This document shows positions 31,660 to 42,996 of a stretch of DNA of 64,000 bases, piece by piece. Numbering within the stretch: the stretch's first letter is position 1; every line of letters starts with the position of its first letter. Source of the stretch: Arctopsyche grandis. Taxonomy: Eukaryota > Arthropoda > Insecta > Trichoptera > Hydropsychidae. A program made the position numbers and the translations under genes. The notes beneath the pieces were generated by a model. It was not told where the DNA came from. It saw nothing but the letters and a program-made list of their open reading frames with translations, and made no database searches. Location: the NCBI RefSeq assembly GCF_051622035.1, contig NC_135361.1, positions 2,361,001 to 2,425,000 on the forward strand, written 5' to 3'.

Positions 31660-32740
31660 CACTGAAAATATTCAGTCTTTCATAAACCAACGCGAATATA
31701 ATACCGCCGTTAGGCTGTTCGTAACACGACGACCAAATTATTCTCGTTTTCGATTTAGGTTATTCCTACTGATTTTACCAGAACGGTAGTGGTTTTTGGG
31801 TATCTGTCCTAATAAGTCGTGCGATAAAACCAGTACACTTTTTATGTAATAGAAATTTTATCTAATAGATGGATGAATATACAAAGTCTTGCGCAAAAAT
31901 GATGTCTCCTACAAACATTTTGGCAAATCAGTCAAATATTGTTTCCATTTATCTGGAACAAATGCACCAGCCGAAGAATTTTTTACTTTGAAGAACAATA
32001 TACATATAGTCCAGTGATAAAACGAAATTAAATGTTTTCTAATTACTTAATTAGTCTTAGGTAGAATTTTATAAGAGCATTCGAGAAAATGAATTCATTT
32101 TTTTATAAATGTGTGTCCATTACTCTTTAATCTTTATTTTAAATACTTGAAGTATTTAGAAATATGTTTTTAGAAAAAATGTCCTAGTTTTAAATTTAGA
32201 AAAATGATCACCTTAATTAAGGTACATATTTGCATAGTCATAATGAACTCTTTTACATACCCAATATTCAGTTAAATTATGGGAGGAGCTCATTTATTTA
32301 GTGTGCGAGTTCTGTTTTGAGCGAGCTGGTTGATAATATTTATTTTAACGTTTATTCAAGCTGCAGCCTCCCAGTATAGTAAATAGATTGAATATTAATT
32401 AAATTCTTTGTCATTATAGAGCGTGATAATAATAAATATTTGAATTGTTTTCATTATTACATTAGCTTTTACATACTTCGCTTTGAATCTATTTTGCTGA
32501 ATTAAGTTTGCTTAACCCTATAAGCAGAAATACGAATGAAATCAACGTCAATACACTTCGATTGTTGTAGATGATGTTTGTTAGGCAAGTCTCAAGTCAA
32601 AAAAAATTGCGGCTATGTACCCAACTAGCTCAAAATCACGCTCTTTTCGCGATTGGAAATTGTGGCCCGAGAATTTGTCAACTCTTTATCAAAGTATCCG
32701 CAATCTATTCGGAGTGATTTGCCTTCAAGTGGGCAAAGGG
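31660..32740. other. Gene-free stretch between CASD1 and TOLLIP
   Basis: AT-rich. Bases about 32240-32350 resemble part of the LINE fragment at 28978-29040 (TTTACATACC.AATA, AATTATGG.AGAGCTCATT). Nothing else recognised. Confidence 0.4.
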
Positions 32741-32747
32741 TAAATGG

Positions 32748-32930
32748 ATTATTCCGCAAAAAGTGATCTCGCGCAAGTCACTAAAATCTCGATCATGAAA
32801 CATTTGACACTCGATTTCTCGTTAGTATAATATTTCGGGTGTGCAGCTTTCGATCGATGGAGTTTTTTGGTGCCAGACGTTCCGTGATCGAGATTTTAGT
32901 GACTCTTTTTGCGGATACCGCTCAAAAATT
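32748..32930. repeat. Palindromic repeat, complete-looking member of the CACTAAAATCTCGATCA family
   Basis: Inverted ends: GATTATTCCGCAAAAAGTGATC with AGTCACTAAAATCTCGATCA on the left, and TGATCGAGATTTTAGTGACT with CTTTTTGCGGATACC on the right. The centre has CTCGTTAGTATAATATTTCG. About 180 bases, no coding frame. Confidence 0.7.
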
Positions 32931-33319
32931 TCGGGCTGTTTGACATACATGACATTACAATGAGATGTGAAAGATGAAATATTTTTTGAAAAGTTTTGCA
33001 CATTGCACAAAGTTGACCACCCACTCGCACGAACAATTAGCAAGGAGGCGAAAATGAGAAACAAAAATAAAGGAGCGAGCGGCATTTTTTGGACACAACG
33101 CAGTAGCCGAATTTCGGCAGGGTTCATCGGTCGGCTGACGCACCGACGAGGGTCCATTGCGCAACGCGTAGGGGTTGTTTTACACTACATTACATTGTGG
33201 GGGGTGGTAGTACTACTATACACAGACCCACGCATACGTATATATAATAGATATAGCCTGGGTGCGTGTGTCGTGTCGCGGACACTTCAATGTTCAGTGC
33301 GCTCTGCAGCGCCACGAAG

Positions 33320-36300
33320 ATGGCTTCCATTTCCAGTCACGCGGCTGCTTCTCACCAGAGCCAGAGCCAGAGCCAGGGTCAGGGTCAGAGTCAGAGTCAG
33401 AGTCACCAGAATGACGCGGCTGCCTCTCCTGACTCCCAGCGAGACGACGCGGCCTCCAGGCGAGCCAGGGTAATTCCATCGTGCACACTTTTGACATCTG
33501 ACATTTGACACTTCTCCCCAACCCATCACTCGCAAACGATCTGCGCCAATTACACTCTGCATATTCAATATGTACAACATCGCTCATCTTTTGTCTCGCT
33601 CAATTTCTCTCCAATAATTGCACTCGAAATGTACTCAATCCAATTTAAACCTTTGAGTGCTGACGTCTTTTCTGCTGAAAGCCCGCTACGCTAGAATTAT
33701 TTACAAATTCAATAGAAAGCAGGAATAAATTGTACCTAATACAAACAAACCCTATGTAGATCACTACCCTAGATAACTACCGCCGAGGATTTCGAGTATT
33801 GTAAAGGTGTGTTTAGACTCTCTAATATATCTTGCAACAATATAAAATAAACAAAATAAGTCTATTAATTAATGTATTCTTCCAAAACTAGTTCCATCGG
33901 CACCTTTTTCGCGAATTTGGCAATCGAGTTTTCGACCTTAAATACAGATTTTAATATTTACTAAAGTAACCAGATATGTTAATTAACACTTCTTCTTCTT
34001 CTTGTTAATGCCTTGTCCGCATCCGGACGTTGGCGACCACCTCGTCGATTATTTGAATATATCCGCATCGGTCTTCAGCGGCTCGGAACAGATCTTCGGC
34101 GCTCATATCGGTCCACATGCGCATGTTTCGAAGCCAAGATAACTTTTTCCTGCCAATCCATTTTTTTCCTTCTATTTTCCCCATGGTTATCAAACGGAGA
34201 AATTCGTATTTTGGACCCCGTATCATGTGTCCGAGGTACTCCATCTTTCTCCGCTTGATGACAGAAACAAGTTCCCTGCCTCTCCCCATCATGCCGAGGA
34301 CAGCTTCGTTTGATATCTTTTTGGTCCACGGAATCTTCAGCATACGCCTATAGACCCACATCTCAAAAGCTTCAATGCGGCTGATCATCTTGGTTTTCAG
34401 AGTCCACGTCTCACATCCGTGTAGTAATACTGTCCAGACGTAGCTCTTCGCGAATCTCAACCGCGTATGAAGATTGAGATGCTTGTTTGTAAGCGCCGCC
34501 TTCATTTTTACAAATGCTGTTCTAGCCATCTCGATGCGGATTCTTAGATCTTCATCTGGGTCCATCTCTTCATTCAGCCAGGTACCCAGGTATTTGAATC
34601 TTTTTACTCTTTCTATCACCTCTCCATCCAAGGTTAGATTCCCGGTGTCTGTTTGCATTCTATCTACTATCATAAATTTTGTCTTCTTTAGATTTATGCG
34701 CAGACCTCTTCGATTGCTTTCTTGATGTACACGGTCTAGAGATCTTTGCAGGTCTGCTAAATTTTCAGCGACTAGTGCCGTATCATCAGCATATCTTATA
34801 TTGGTGATCGTCTCGCCGCCCACCTTGATGCCCTCCGCCTCTTGGAGAGCATCGTGGAAGATGGATTCGGTGTAGGTGTTAAAAAGAGTAGGTGATAGGA
34901 TGCATCCTTGCCTGACGCCCCGTTCTATAGGAATCTCATCAGTGAATTGATCATCGACACGTACTACTGCAGTCTTATTAACTTATTAATAACTTATTTA
35001 ATAACTTATTTACAGTCTTATTAATTAACACATAAATTATTATTTTAAACAATAAAATAAATAATATATCTCGTAGTTTTGGATTAATTGTTACATAATC
35101 ATTCTTCACAATTGTATGAAGATGTGACGTCACATAGACGAGGTTTCAGTATAGTTCCACAAAAAACTAATTTTTGATTGGTATATATTCATTTTATGCA
35201 AATTGAATGGATGGCATTCAACTCGGTAATATATTCAACCAATTTTGAACCCTAAAACAGTTGAAATAGGCGCATATAAGGCTCAAAATCCCGTGCAAAG
35301 TTCAGAAATTCTATGGAAGACAGCCGCGCTACAGACTTGTCGCCCAAAGCTTCCATAGAAGACAGCCACGGGCAAACGGTTAAAATGTAATGCTCACAAT
35401 CTAAATATCAAGCCATAATCTAAAATACTCGGCAGTTACGAATTTCCATCGAGAAACTCTGCTATGGTTATAAATTCAGAAATTCCTGTGTAAACCAGTC
35501 TCTATAAACGTTGACAAATGAATGACATGGATTACACGACCCATATTCAATGCTATCTGAAAAGGCTCAGCGGGTAGTATTCTTGTTCACTTTGTACATA
35601 CTCAAAATACATCGCCTATCAGCGTTTTTCAGTCCCGTGGACTTGGATTAGCGTTGATTAGCATTCAAAGGGCTAACGCTCCCATTGTAATCGATTCTGG
35701 GACACAAATTTTGTTAAACACCAAGAATAGTCTCGCCGGGCATTTGCAATTCTCTGCAATTACCGTGGAGGTGCAAAATGAATTTCTAAAAACAAATTCT
35801 TGCAAGTGCATACATACGTTGTAAATAATCCGTGACTTGTGCCAATTTGAGGTTTCACTTGCATCCACAATGGAATATAAACGCATTCGTTTGTGATTCA
35901 CCAAGAATTATATACTCAACATTTTGTGTATTAAATGCCGTGCGATGCTATTCTTGGTGTTAACCGAAATTTTTCCATCTACTATACATACATACAAGAT
36001 TCTTCCCAGAAGGAAACCCCGTCAATCCAAAGCTCTAAGGCTACTAAGCTTAACGTTACATTATAGGTAATGTTAGGACCTCTACCCGGTGATTTCTTAC
36101 AACTGTCGTCAGATCCGACCAGTCGTGCCGCTCAACAAGAAGCAGCTGATAGACAAGCGGCACTGGCTCTTCAGCAACAATTCATTCCTCAAATGGCAGC
36201 CGGAGCGGGAGCTGCCACCGGTCGTCTTAGTATTACAGTTGTGCAAGCGAAACTCGTCAAAAACTACGGTAATAAAATACGTACATGACAAAGCGACTGA

Positions 36301-37358
36301 AAGTGATCTGTATGTGTACTATGTATGGTCGCTTTATGTGCAGGTATGACTCGGATGGATCCATACGTTCGTTTGAGAGTAGGACATTGTGTTTACGAGA
36401 CCCACACAGATCCTAGTGGTGGAAAAAATCCTCGTTGGAACAAAATTATCAATTGGTATACTTTGAAGATTTTAATATTAGATTTGCATATATTTTTTTG
36501 ATTTTATTTTTAGTGTCATTTTGTTGCAGTATACTACCACCCGGAGTGCATAATGTCTATTTGGAAATATATGATGAATGTTCCTTTACGATGGACGAAC
36601 TCGTCGCTTGGGCTCACGTTCCGATACCTGCAGTTGTAATGAAGGTACGCATTTATTGTTTAATATATTCACCATTCTAAATTTTTATTATATGTGGATG
36701 ACTTGAAAATTTATACACTGTAAGTTTCAACTGGCTAAATATAGCTCTTTCATGACAAATTTCAGGGTGAAACTCACGAAGATTGGTATCGCTTAAATGG
36801 TAAACAAGGTGACGCAATGGAAGGTGTGATTAATATGGTTTTTAGTACGGTATGATGGGCTTTATTCTTATCGATTTTTTCGCATCTGTGTGTCAGATTT
36901 TTACTTTGTTAGTATTTATATGTCCATAGAGTACTACGGTTCCTATGGTGCAAATGCCGTACGTAGCTTCGTATCCTCCTGTAGTTATGGTGCCGAATAC
37001 TATGATGGGTTATGCACCTATGGCTGTATATCCAGCTCCAGCGCCAGCTCCGAGACCCGGCGTTCCAGTTCCTGGCCAATTACCGCCTAGTCCGGCCGTC
37101 ATCGCCAATCCTGAACCGCCACCGATAGTTACACTCACCGAAGAGGAGTTAAAACAGGTTAAAACTTGCATACACTTAAATATGCAAACATTTTTGGATG
37201 TACGTACATAATATTTTATTGACACTGATGTACTATATAACTTTCAGATTCAAGAGATGTTTCCCAGCATAGATAAAGAAGTGATAAAATCAGTATCGGA
37301 AGCGAATAGAGGCAACAAAGATGCCACAGTGAATTCTTTACTTCAAATGTCTGAATAA
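33320..37358 (+). CDS. TOLLIP: Toll-interacting protein (C2 and CUE domains), 7 exons
   Basis: Ubiquitin-binding endosomal adaptor that dampens Toll/IL-1 signalling and aids sorting. Exons in one frame: 33320-33469, 36067-36268, 36344-36455, 36530-36644, 36766-36849, 36930-37157, 37248-37358; 333 residues. Exon 1 encodes [13 protein letters not shown], a SQ/GQ-repeat tract and ends SRRAR; exon 2 continues [11 protein letters not shown], the conserved TOLLIP start, which supports this distant first exon. Then a C2 domain ([56 protein letters not shown]), a proline/methionine-rich linker, and a C-terminal CUE domain ([13 protein letters not shown] with the MFP-type motif, [13 protein letters not shown]). 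Vertebrate TOLLIP is 274 residues; the excess is the exon 1 tract and linker. Intron 1 (2.6 kb) contains a LINE inside a piggyBac-like element. Confidence 0.92.
33649..35672. mobile_element. piggyBac-like MITE in TOLLIP intron 1, interrupted by a LINE
   Basis: Left end follows TTAA (33645-33648) with ACCTTTGAGTGCTGACG; right end is GCATTCAAAGGG followed by CTAA. Internal blocks GCCGAGGATTTCGAGTATTG, TGTGTTTAGACTC and TTCCAAAACTAGTTCCATC match the copy at 27735-28472 (inverted there) and 54660-55091. A LINE copy with its target duplication is nested at 33990-35020. Confidence 0.7.
33990..35020 (-). mobile_element. 5'-truncated LINE, second near-identical copy
   Basis: Minus-strand copy flanked by TTAATTAACAC (33979-33989 and 35021-35031). 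From the 3' GAAGAA tail to ACTGCAGTAGTACGTG it matches the copy at 18156-19143 with only a few base changes (for example RTAFVK versus RTVFVK, DLQRSLD versus DLQTSLD); the frame is open from about 34978 to 34005 and includes YADD. Beyond that point its 5' end has about 40 bases of AT-rich filler in which the AGTCTTA string is repeated, typical of aberrant LINE integration. Confidence 0.88.
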
Positions 37359-37359
37359 A

Positions 37360-39050
37360 AGTTAATAGTTACGATATTTTTTTTCATTCGGAAATTTATG
37401 TGATGGGTTTAATTTTTTTGTATCGAAATTTTATAAGAATTTTAATATTATATTTACGATCACGCTGTGAATATATAATAACATTGTGATATACATACTA
37501 CATATTTGAATTGATTACAAAACGATGTATTATATAATTTTTTTCTGCTTAAAGTTCACTTAGTCATTAATTAAACTCTTCCAAATTGATGCTGATATTT
37601 TCCAGCATTAGCTTTGTATTGTATGTTAAGATATTACGTACTACAACTTTTTTAATCGTGTAAAATATTCAGAATGTAAAAAAAAAGAATTAAATAAAAC
37701 TTGTTTCATTTAATAATATTATATATATGTACATACATGTATGTATGTATATGTAATGTAGTGGATGTATGTATCAAAAACTTAAGTTTATCAACTACAT
37801 ATTATAGTTACACGTCTTTGGCAGTTTGTTGATGAGATGCAGATTAGAATGATTCATTGAAAAATTGATATACAGATTAGAACGATTCATTGAAAAATTG
37901 TCATCGGTAGTGTTGGGATTTGTTGATAAGATAAGGTATAAAATATGTCATTTATAAACGAGTAATTAAATGTTATTATTTGTTTAAATCACAGTGATGC
38001 TTAAGAAAGACTGATTTTTCAACAATGTCATTCCTGTTTTTCATCATTGGTAGAATGTAAAAAGAACGCAAAATTTACAATAGTTTATTATATTAATTTT
38101 GTAATATTAAATGCATTTGAATATTTTGTCTTATCTGTAATTTTTTTTCGAAGATCAATCACAGATTGCTAAAACGGTGCTATTGTGAATTTTGGGGAAG
38201 TTTTTAAGAGTAAATACATACATAAATTGAAATCGTGTTGATTCATTTAATTGCTGGATTTTTTTCCTGAAATTGTAATGTAATTTATGTGTAAATTATA
38301 AATACATATGTACGTTCTTAATCCTACTTTTATTTATTTTTAAATTTTATATTTTGTTACTTTTCTAACTAATCGGATGAAATAGAGACTAGGTTCATAA
38401 AGCATAGCTTTTTAAATTGTGCATATTTATTATTTAATTGAATTGTGCCAAAAATTATATGTACTTATTTTGTTATGAAACGAAAATTTGGCAATGTAAA
38501 ATTTATTATAAAGTATATTTAACTGTTGTACCAATGATGATTTAAAGCAAAGCTTGCATCACCAGCTATGTACATATGTATGTTAATGAGTATGTTTATA
38601 CATACATATGATTAAATTTATTTATGCAATTTTGAGGAAGAGTAATTTGATGCTTAAAAACATATGCAGAATTTAGGTATATTTTAAATAGATTTGCACC
38701 TTATTTTACGTTGTATTGTTATAACATATGCTTTTGCTTGTAATTACTGATGAATATAATACATTTATTATACAAATTTTGAAATTGTAACAGGGGTAGT
38801 TGCTTGATCATTTGTGCCATTGAAAATTACATGTATTATTTATTCTCCACAATTTGTTGATGATGGTACTTTCTACATGTTTAAATACAATTAGTAATAA
38901 GTGAACCAAAATATATTGTATATTGATGAAAAATAAATTACTTTTTATTGGATGTTTTGTATTATTAGTCGTTTCAATAATTTACATAACCAGAAATAAT
39001 GATCAACCTCGAAGATTTACATTGAAAATAGAAGAGAGAATTTTTCAAGT
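37360..39050. other. TOLLIP 3' flank, no gene seen
   Basis: AT-rich. The TOLLIP stop codon itself overlaps GAATAAAAG, and ATTAAATAAA near 37690 is a further possible poly(A) signal. Long 3' UTR is possible. No exon or classified repeat. Confidence 0.4.
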
Positions 39051-39054
39051 GGTA

Positions 39055-39500
39055 ATCCGATTATTGCGCAAACATACGGAATATCTGGCAATCGAGTTCT
39101 CGTTAGTACAATATTTCGCGTGGGCAGCTTTCGATTAATGGAGTTTTTGGGTGTCAAATGTTCCGTGATCTAGGATTTTAGCGACGTGCGCGAGATCGCT
39201 TTTTGCGGAATAATCACCGATCCATCGCAAGTATGTTACATAAGTAACAGCGTTGCACAGCACATTGCTACTCCCACACGCTAAATCGAATGTTTTGTGA
39301 TATGCCCTCACGGTAAACGGGCTACTTCTCAAATGTGAATCGCTACCACGATAACTGCTCGCGCGGATCTCTTGTCGCACGAAAATTGCCATACAGAAAA
39401 CTGCCCAAATATTGCTTAGAATATGCTTTTTTCTACGAGGTTTTTATTATTTTTGTGCGATAGGTTATCCTGTTAGCGATTCACTTTTGAGAAGTAATCA
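39055..39500. repeat. Palindromic repeat family copy
   Basis: Left part: CGGAATATCTGGCAATCGAGTTCTCGTTAGTA, then TTCCGTGATC and GATTTTAGCGACG with GCGAGATCGCTTTTTGCGGA. Right part (39340-39490): GTGAATCGCTACCACGATAAC, GCGCGGATCTCTTGTCGCACG and, inverted, GTTATCCTGTTAGCGATTCAC. The same two modules occur at 9140-9535 and around the solo LTR at 44347. No gene in 39500-40137. Confidence 0.6.
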
Positions 39501-40137
39501 CCCAACCACCTTTACCATCACGAAAAACATTTGAATTTTTGGGTAAAAAATCTTATTCACGGAATGAAATATATATTTTAGTGTGAATATTGTGTTTTCG
39601 GGACGGAATTAAATTTTGAAAAATCACTTTTCAAAAAATGGGATTTTTTTTAAATAATACTAAATATTTTAGTACATACATAGGTAATAATTAAAGAAAT
39701 GTCACATTAAGTCACATAATGTCACGTAAGAGGTTTTATAAAATTATTTGGATGTCAAATATAACATTTATTCAAAATGTATGCATAAAATACATTTAAT
39801 ATAATACAAAATCCTCTTTAACATTTTATATATGAAATTTTATGTATTTATATTTCAACAATAGATAAAAGACAGTTTGATGCACATTTTGCAAATGCTT
39901 TATCAAGTTGATGAAATTCAGAATCAGTAATATTGTCAAAATATGATTCTATTCGCCTACGTCTTTGTTAGGGAAACGTGCAGTAGTTGCAATACATGAA
40001 GATTCGAAAGTAGTAGGCTGATCTATTGCATCTACATAAGTCAATAATATTGTTAACATCCATTAAAAGTGATGTCTCGATTATGTGATTTTTTTCTCTA
40101 TTTTCTTGATATTTAGCGCACGTAGATATATGATTTG

Positions 40138-40613
40138 TGTAATGAACGGTATTTCGCGCGTCTTTATGCAGAGGGCGTGATACGTCGTTATTCTTCCAAG
40201 AGTCGTGTTATTTAGGAAACGTGGACTAACCTTTGGATAGTTATATAAATGTATATAGTCGGGGAGGTTCCTGACTGCAAGTCGTCTGCGTTGATAACAG
40301 CTTCCTCGTCGGTCTCACGGCTGAGGTTTCTCCGGAAACAGCGTGAGGAATGCAGGGGAAGTTGGGCTGGAACTCAGGGGAGGGAGTGATGCTACACTCG
40401 ACCTCGTGGCGGTTCTTCAGCAAGATGGCGGTGGATCTCTCGGCCCCGTCTCCCCCTGGAGACGTGCACAGGAGAGATCTTTCTTCGACGGGAGTTCGCG
40501 TGGAATAGCCCGCGCGCCACCTGCGCGTGCGCCTATATAGATTTTCCCTGGGTGGCCACTCAAAATAAAGGGCGATTGTTGCCCTATGGGACGATGGGAA
40601 AACGTCGCGTTAC
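40138..40613 (-). repeat. 3' LTR of the gypsy-type element
   Basis: Minus-strand TGTAACGCGACG...ACCGTTCATTACA, 476 bases, with TATATAGG (about 40532) as a probable TATA box. About one to a few percent different from its partner (for example CAAAATAAAG versus CGAAATAAAG). Confidence 0.9.
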
Positions 40614-40675
40614 ATCCTCCCCCTCGAGTTCAGAGGGCAAACGTCCGGTCTCTGAACTCGGATAGTGATCGCCGA

Positions 40676-41548
40676 TTACAATTGTGCAATCGGCGCGTTG
40701 GACCGATTGTCTCTTCTTCGTCTCGGCACGCCCGGTGTTGGAACGCCAACCAGGTATGGTATCCGCTCATCGGCCAGCGTATTGAAAGCTGTCTTGACGA
40801 ATGTTGATGGTCTTCGCGGCCTTCCTTTTCTTCGCCTCGGTACGCTCGGCGCTGGAACGCCGACCAGGTGTGACATCCGCTGATCGACAGGCGTGTTGAC
40901 AGCGGACATGAGGAAGGTGGTGGGACTCAGGGTCTCCCTGATCCAGAAGGGCCCCTCTCGTACGGGGGCGAACGTAGCGCTTCGCCCCTCTTCAGCGGGG
41001 TTGACGTATGGCGGCAGCAGCACCAGATCAGCGGTTCGGTATCTGGTGTGGGCTCTTCGGTCTTGGTCCGCGTATCGTCTGCTCTGGTCCGGGCGCTTCC
41101 TCCAATCGAGGATAGGAGTCTTCGCGGGAGCTGGTACCTTCGTGGCCTTCAGGACGGACGATAGGTGGGTCACCGGGGGGTTACAGGTGCGACAGTTCGC
41201 CGCTCTTCGAACTTGATCCGCGCGTTTTCTCTGGTCCGGGCGTTTTCTCCAGTCGAGGATAGGAGTCTTCGCGGGAGCTGGTGCCTTCGTCGCTCGGAGG
41301 ACGGACGATAGGTGGGTCACCGGTATCTGGCGTGGAAACGTCGCCAGGGCGATGGTTGACAATGCGGCCCCGGTCTTCGTCTTGCACGTGGGACAATTGC
41401 TCTTCATCACACCTGGAGCTCCGCAGCCGTAACACGCGACAGGTGGTCTCGTATGTGTTCCCTTTTTCTTCCGACATTCTTCAACCGAATGTCCTCGGTT
41501 GTGGCAGAACGAGCATGTTGGACGAAATCGCGGCCTTTGTTCGTCCAT
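40676..41548 (-). pseudogene. Chimeric gag nucleocapsid / integrase C-terminus ORF of the gypsy-type element
   Basis: An open frame of 290 residues. Residues about 13-30 contain CSFCHNRGHSVEEC (a CCHC zinc knuckle) and about 39-53 a second, altered knuckle CYGCGAPGVMKSNC. Then comes a tandem duplication of PVTHLSSVL.ATK.PAPAKTP (about residues 76-110 and 123-157). The C-terminal half, with RTADLVLLPPY and REGPFWIRETLSPTTF, is the GPY/F-type end of a Ty3/gypsy integrase. So the catalytic pol domains were removed by a deletion that left an open frame. Almost certainly not functional alone. Confidence 0.8.
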
Positions 41549-41569
41549 TCGGTCCTTTCTCGTGAATGT

Positions 41570-42270
41570 TCGGTCACTTCCGGCCGCGGGCCTTTCCCTT
41601 GTGTCCGATGTGGGTCTCGAACGGTGTGGAATGTCGTGGGTCGCTTTTGTTCTGGGTTCAGGTAGCCCCGTTGGGGTCTCCGCTTCTGTTCAGACTATGT
41701 CTGATGATCGGCTTTCGTGGCCTTACGACCCACGAGTTGGCCGATATATTTTTGTGCTGGCCACCCTGAGACAGCGGTTGGCACACAAACTGACAGTTGT
41801 CAATAGCGGTTTGGCGCGTAAAGACCCCGGTGTTTACGGGGCCCACCTCGCCACCGAAATCACCAGCTAGAGGCTGGTGAGGGTTGTGACGATACTTGGA
41901 GACCAGCTCCAGTATCCGTCCGGTGTGCACCAGAGGAAGATTGGTCTGTCTTCGTCCGGAAGGCAGACAACTGAGCTACGCGTGGCTAACCTCAAAAGGC
42001 ACGCGTGGTTACTTTGTTACTCCCCCCCCTGTCCCCCCTGCTTGATCTCTGTATATATATATATAAAATACAGTCACCATACAAACAGAATTACAACCTG
42101 TTTTCATTATTATACAATTTCCTCCCTTTTTCCACATCACGCATCCCACGCACATTACGAAGGAGAAAGGGACATAGCAGAGCAGCCGACATCAGCAGAG
42201 ACCAGACCACCGACGACGAAGGAAGGCACCTTGAGGAAACCAGCCCCGCCCAAGCTTACCACTAGCTATC
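41570..42270. other. Unassigned block splitting gag from the zinc-knuckle frame
   Basis: Between the gag frame (ends 42271) and the knuckle frame (starts 41548) lie about 700 bases without a long frame. They include GTGACGATACTTGGAGACC at 41887, a CCCCCCC/TATATATATATA stretch at about 42025-42065, and CTATCTCACA at about 42266. TGTGA and TCACA at these ends suggest a foreign LTR insertion, but the flanks do not match, so this is unresolved. Confidence 0.35.
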
Positions 42271-42933
42271 TCACAAAACCGACTTCCGGGGTGCTCTCGA
42301 GTTGAACATCCCTGGAGTCTGTACAGCTTCCATCTCGGCGATGTTTCGTGCGCGGAGAATCAGTTCTTGGAAATTGTCTACCTGCTCTCGGCTCAAACGG
42401 GTTCGTAAAGAGGGAGATAATAGGCCGTATACTATGTCGAGTTGCATCGTTTCGGGGATGCTGTACGGCATTTTCGCGAACAACGCGCGTTTTTGATTTA
42501 CGAAAAGGTCCGTTGATTCTCCTTCCTGTTGCCTCGTCGCGCTAACTTCGAGAAACAGTCGGTAAGCTGGTCTACGTTCGCCGTAGCTGCTTCGTAGCGC
42601 CTCTAGCGCCATGGACCAGGTGGGGGTGGAAGGTTTCATACCCACCCACCAAGTCGCCGCGTCTCGATCGAGCATCATGGGTAAACCTAGAAGCGCGTCC
42701 TCGTCGGGGATTCGGCAACAGTTTTTGAACGTCTCGATGGCATCAATAAACGCTTCGACTGATTCCGAGGAGTCGCCGGCAAACCGAGATTTGCAACTCG
42801 CAAAATTTCCCGCCGCGATTGGGGCAGGTGAAATGACGGGGGAAGGAACAGATGCGGTGTTGGAAGCTATAAGCTGCTCCATCATCAGCTTCATCATCTC
42901 CATCAGCAACGCGCCGTCTACTGGAGTTGCCAT
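42271..42933 (-). CDS. gag polyprotein fragment of the gypsy-type element
   Basis: 220 residues starting at an ATG 64 bases after the 5' LTR. The capsid region is recognisable from FAGDSSESVEAFIDAIETF, RDAATWWVGM, SYGERRPAYRLFLEV, and QQEGESTDLFVNQKRALF, the retrotransposon gag pattern. It ends at a stop before the zinc knuckles, which lie in a separate frame at 41548-40676, so gag is broken. Confidence 0.85.
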   Translation of the reverse strand: MATPVDGALLMEMMKLMMEQLIASNTASVPSPVISPAPIAAGNFASCKSRFAGDSSESVEAFIDAIETFKNCCRIPDEDALLGLPMMLDRDAATWWVGMKPSTPTWSMALEALRSSYGERRPAYRLFLEVSATRQQEGESTDLFVNQKRALFAKMPYSIPETMQLDIVYGLLSPSLRTRLSREQVDNFQELILRARNIAEMEAVQTPGMFNSRAPRKSVL

Positions 42934-42996
42934 CTTCGTGATGACTTCGTGAACGCAAAAGTGACTTGCTAATCAGGCCCACTCGTTGGGCGCCAA

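Noticed and set aside
33266-33319. Earlier in-frame ATGs before TOLLIP MASISSH
   Set aside because: The upstream codons (MCRVADTSMFSALC) show no conservation pattern I know; the ATG at 33320 has a better context, though this cannot be settled without transcripts.
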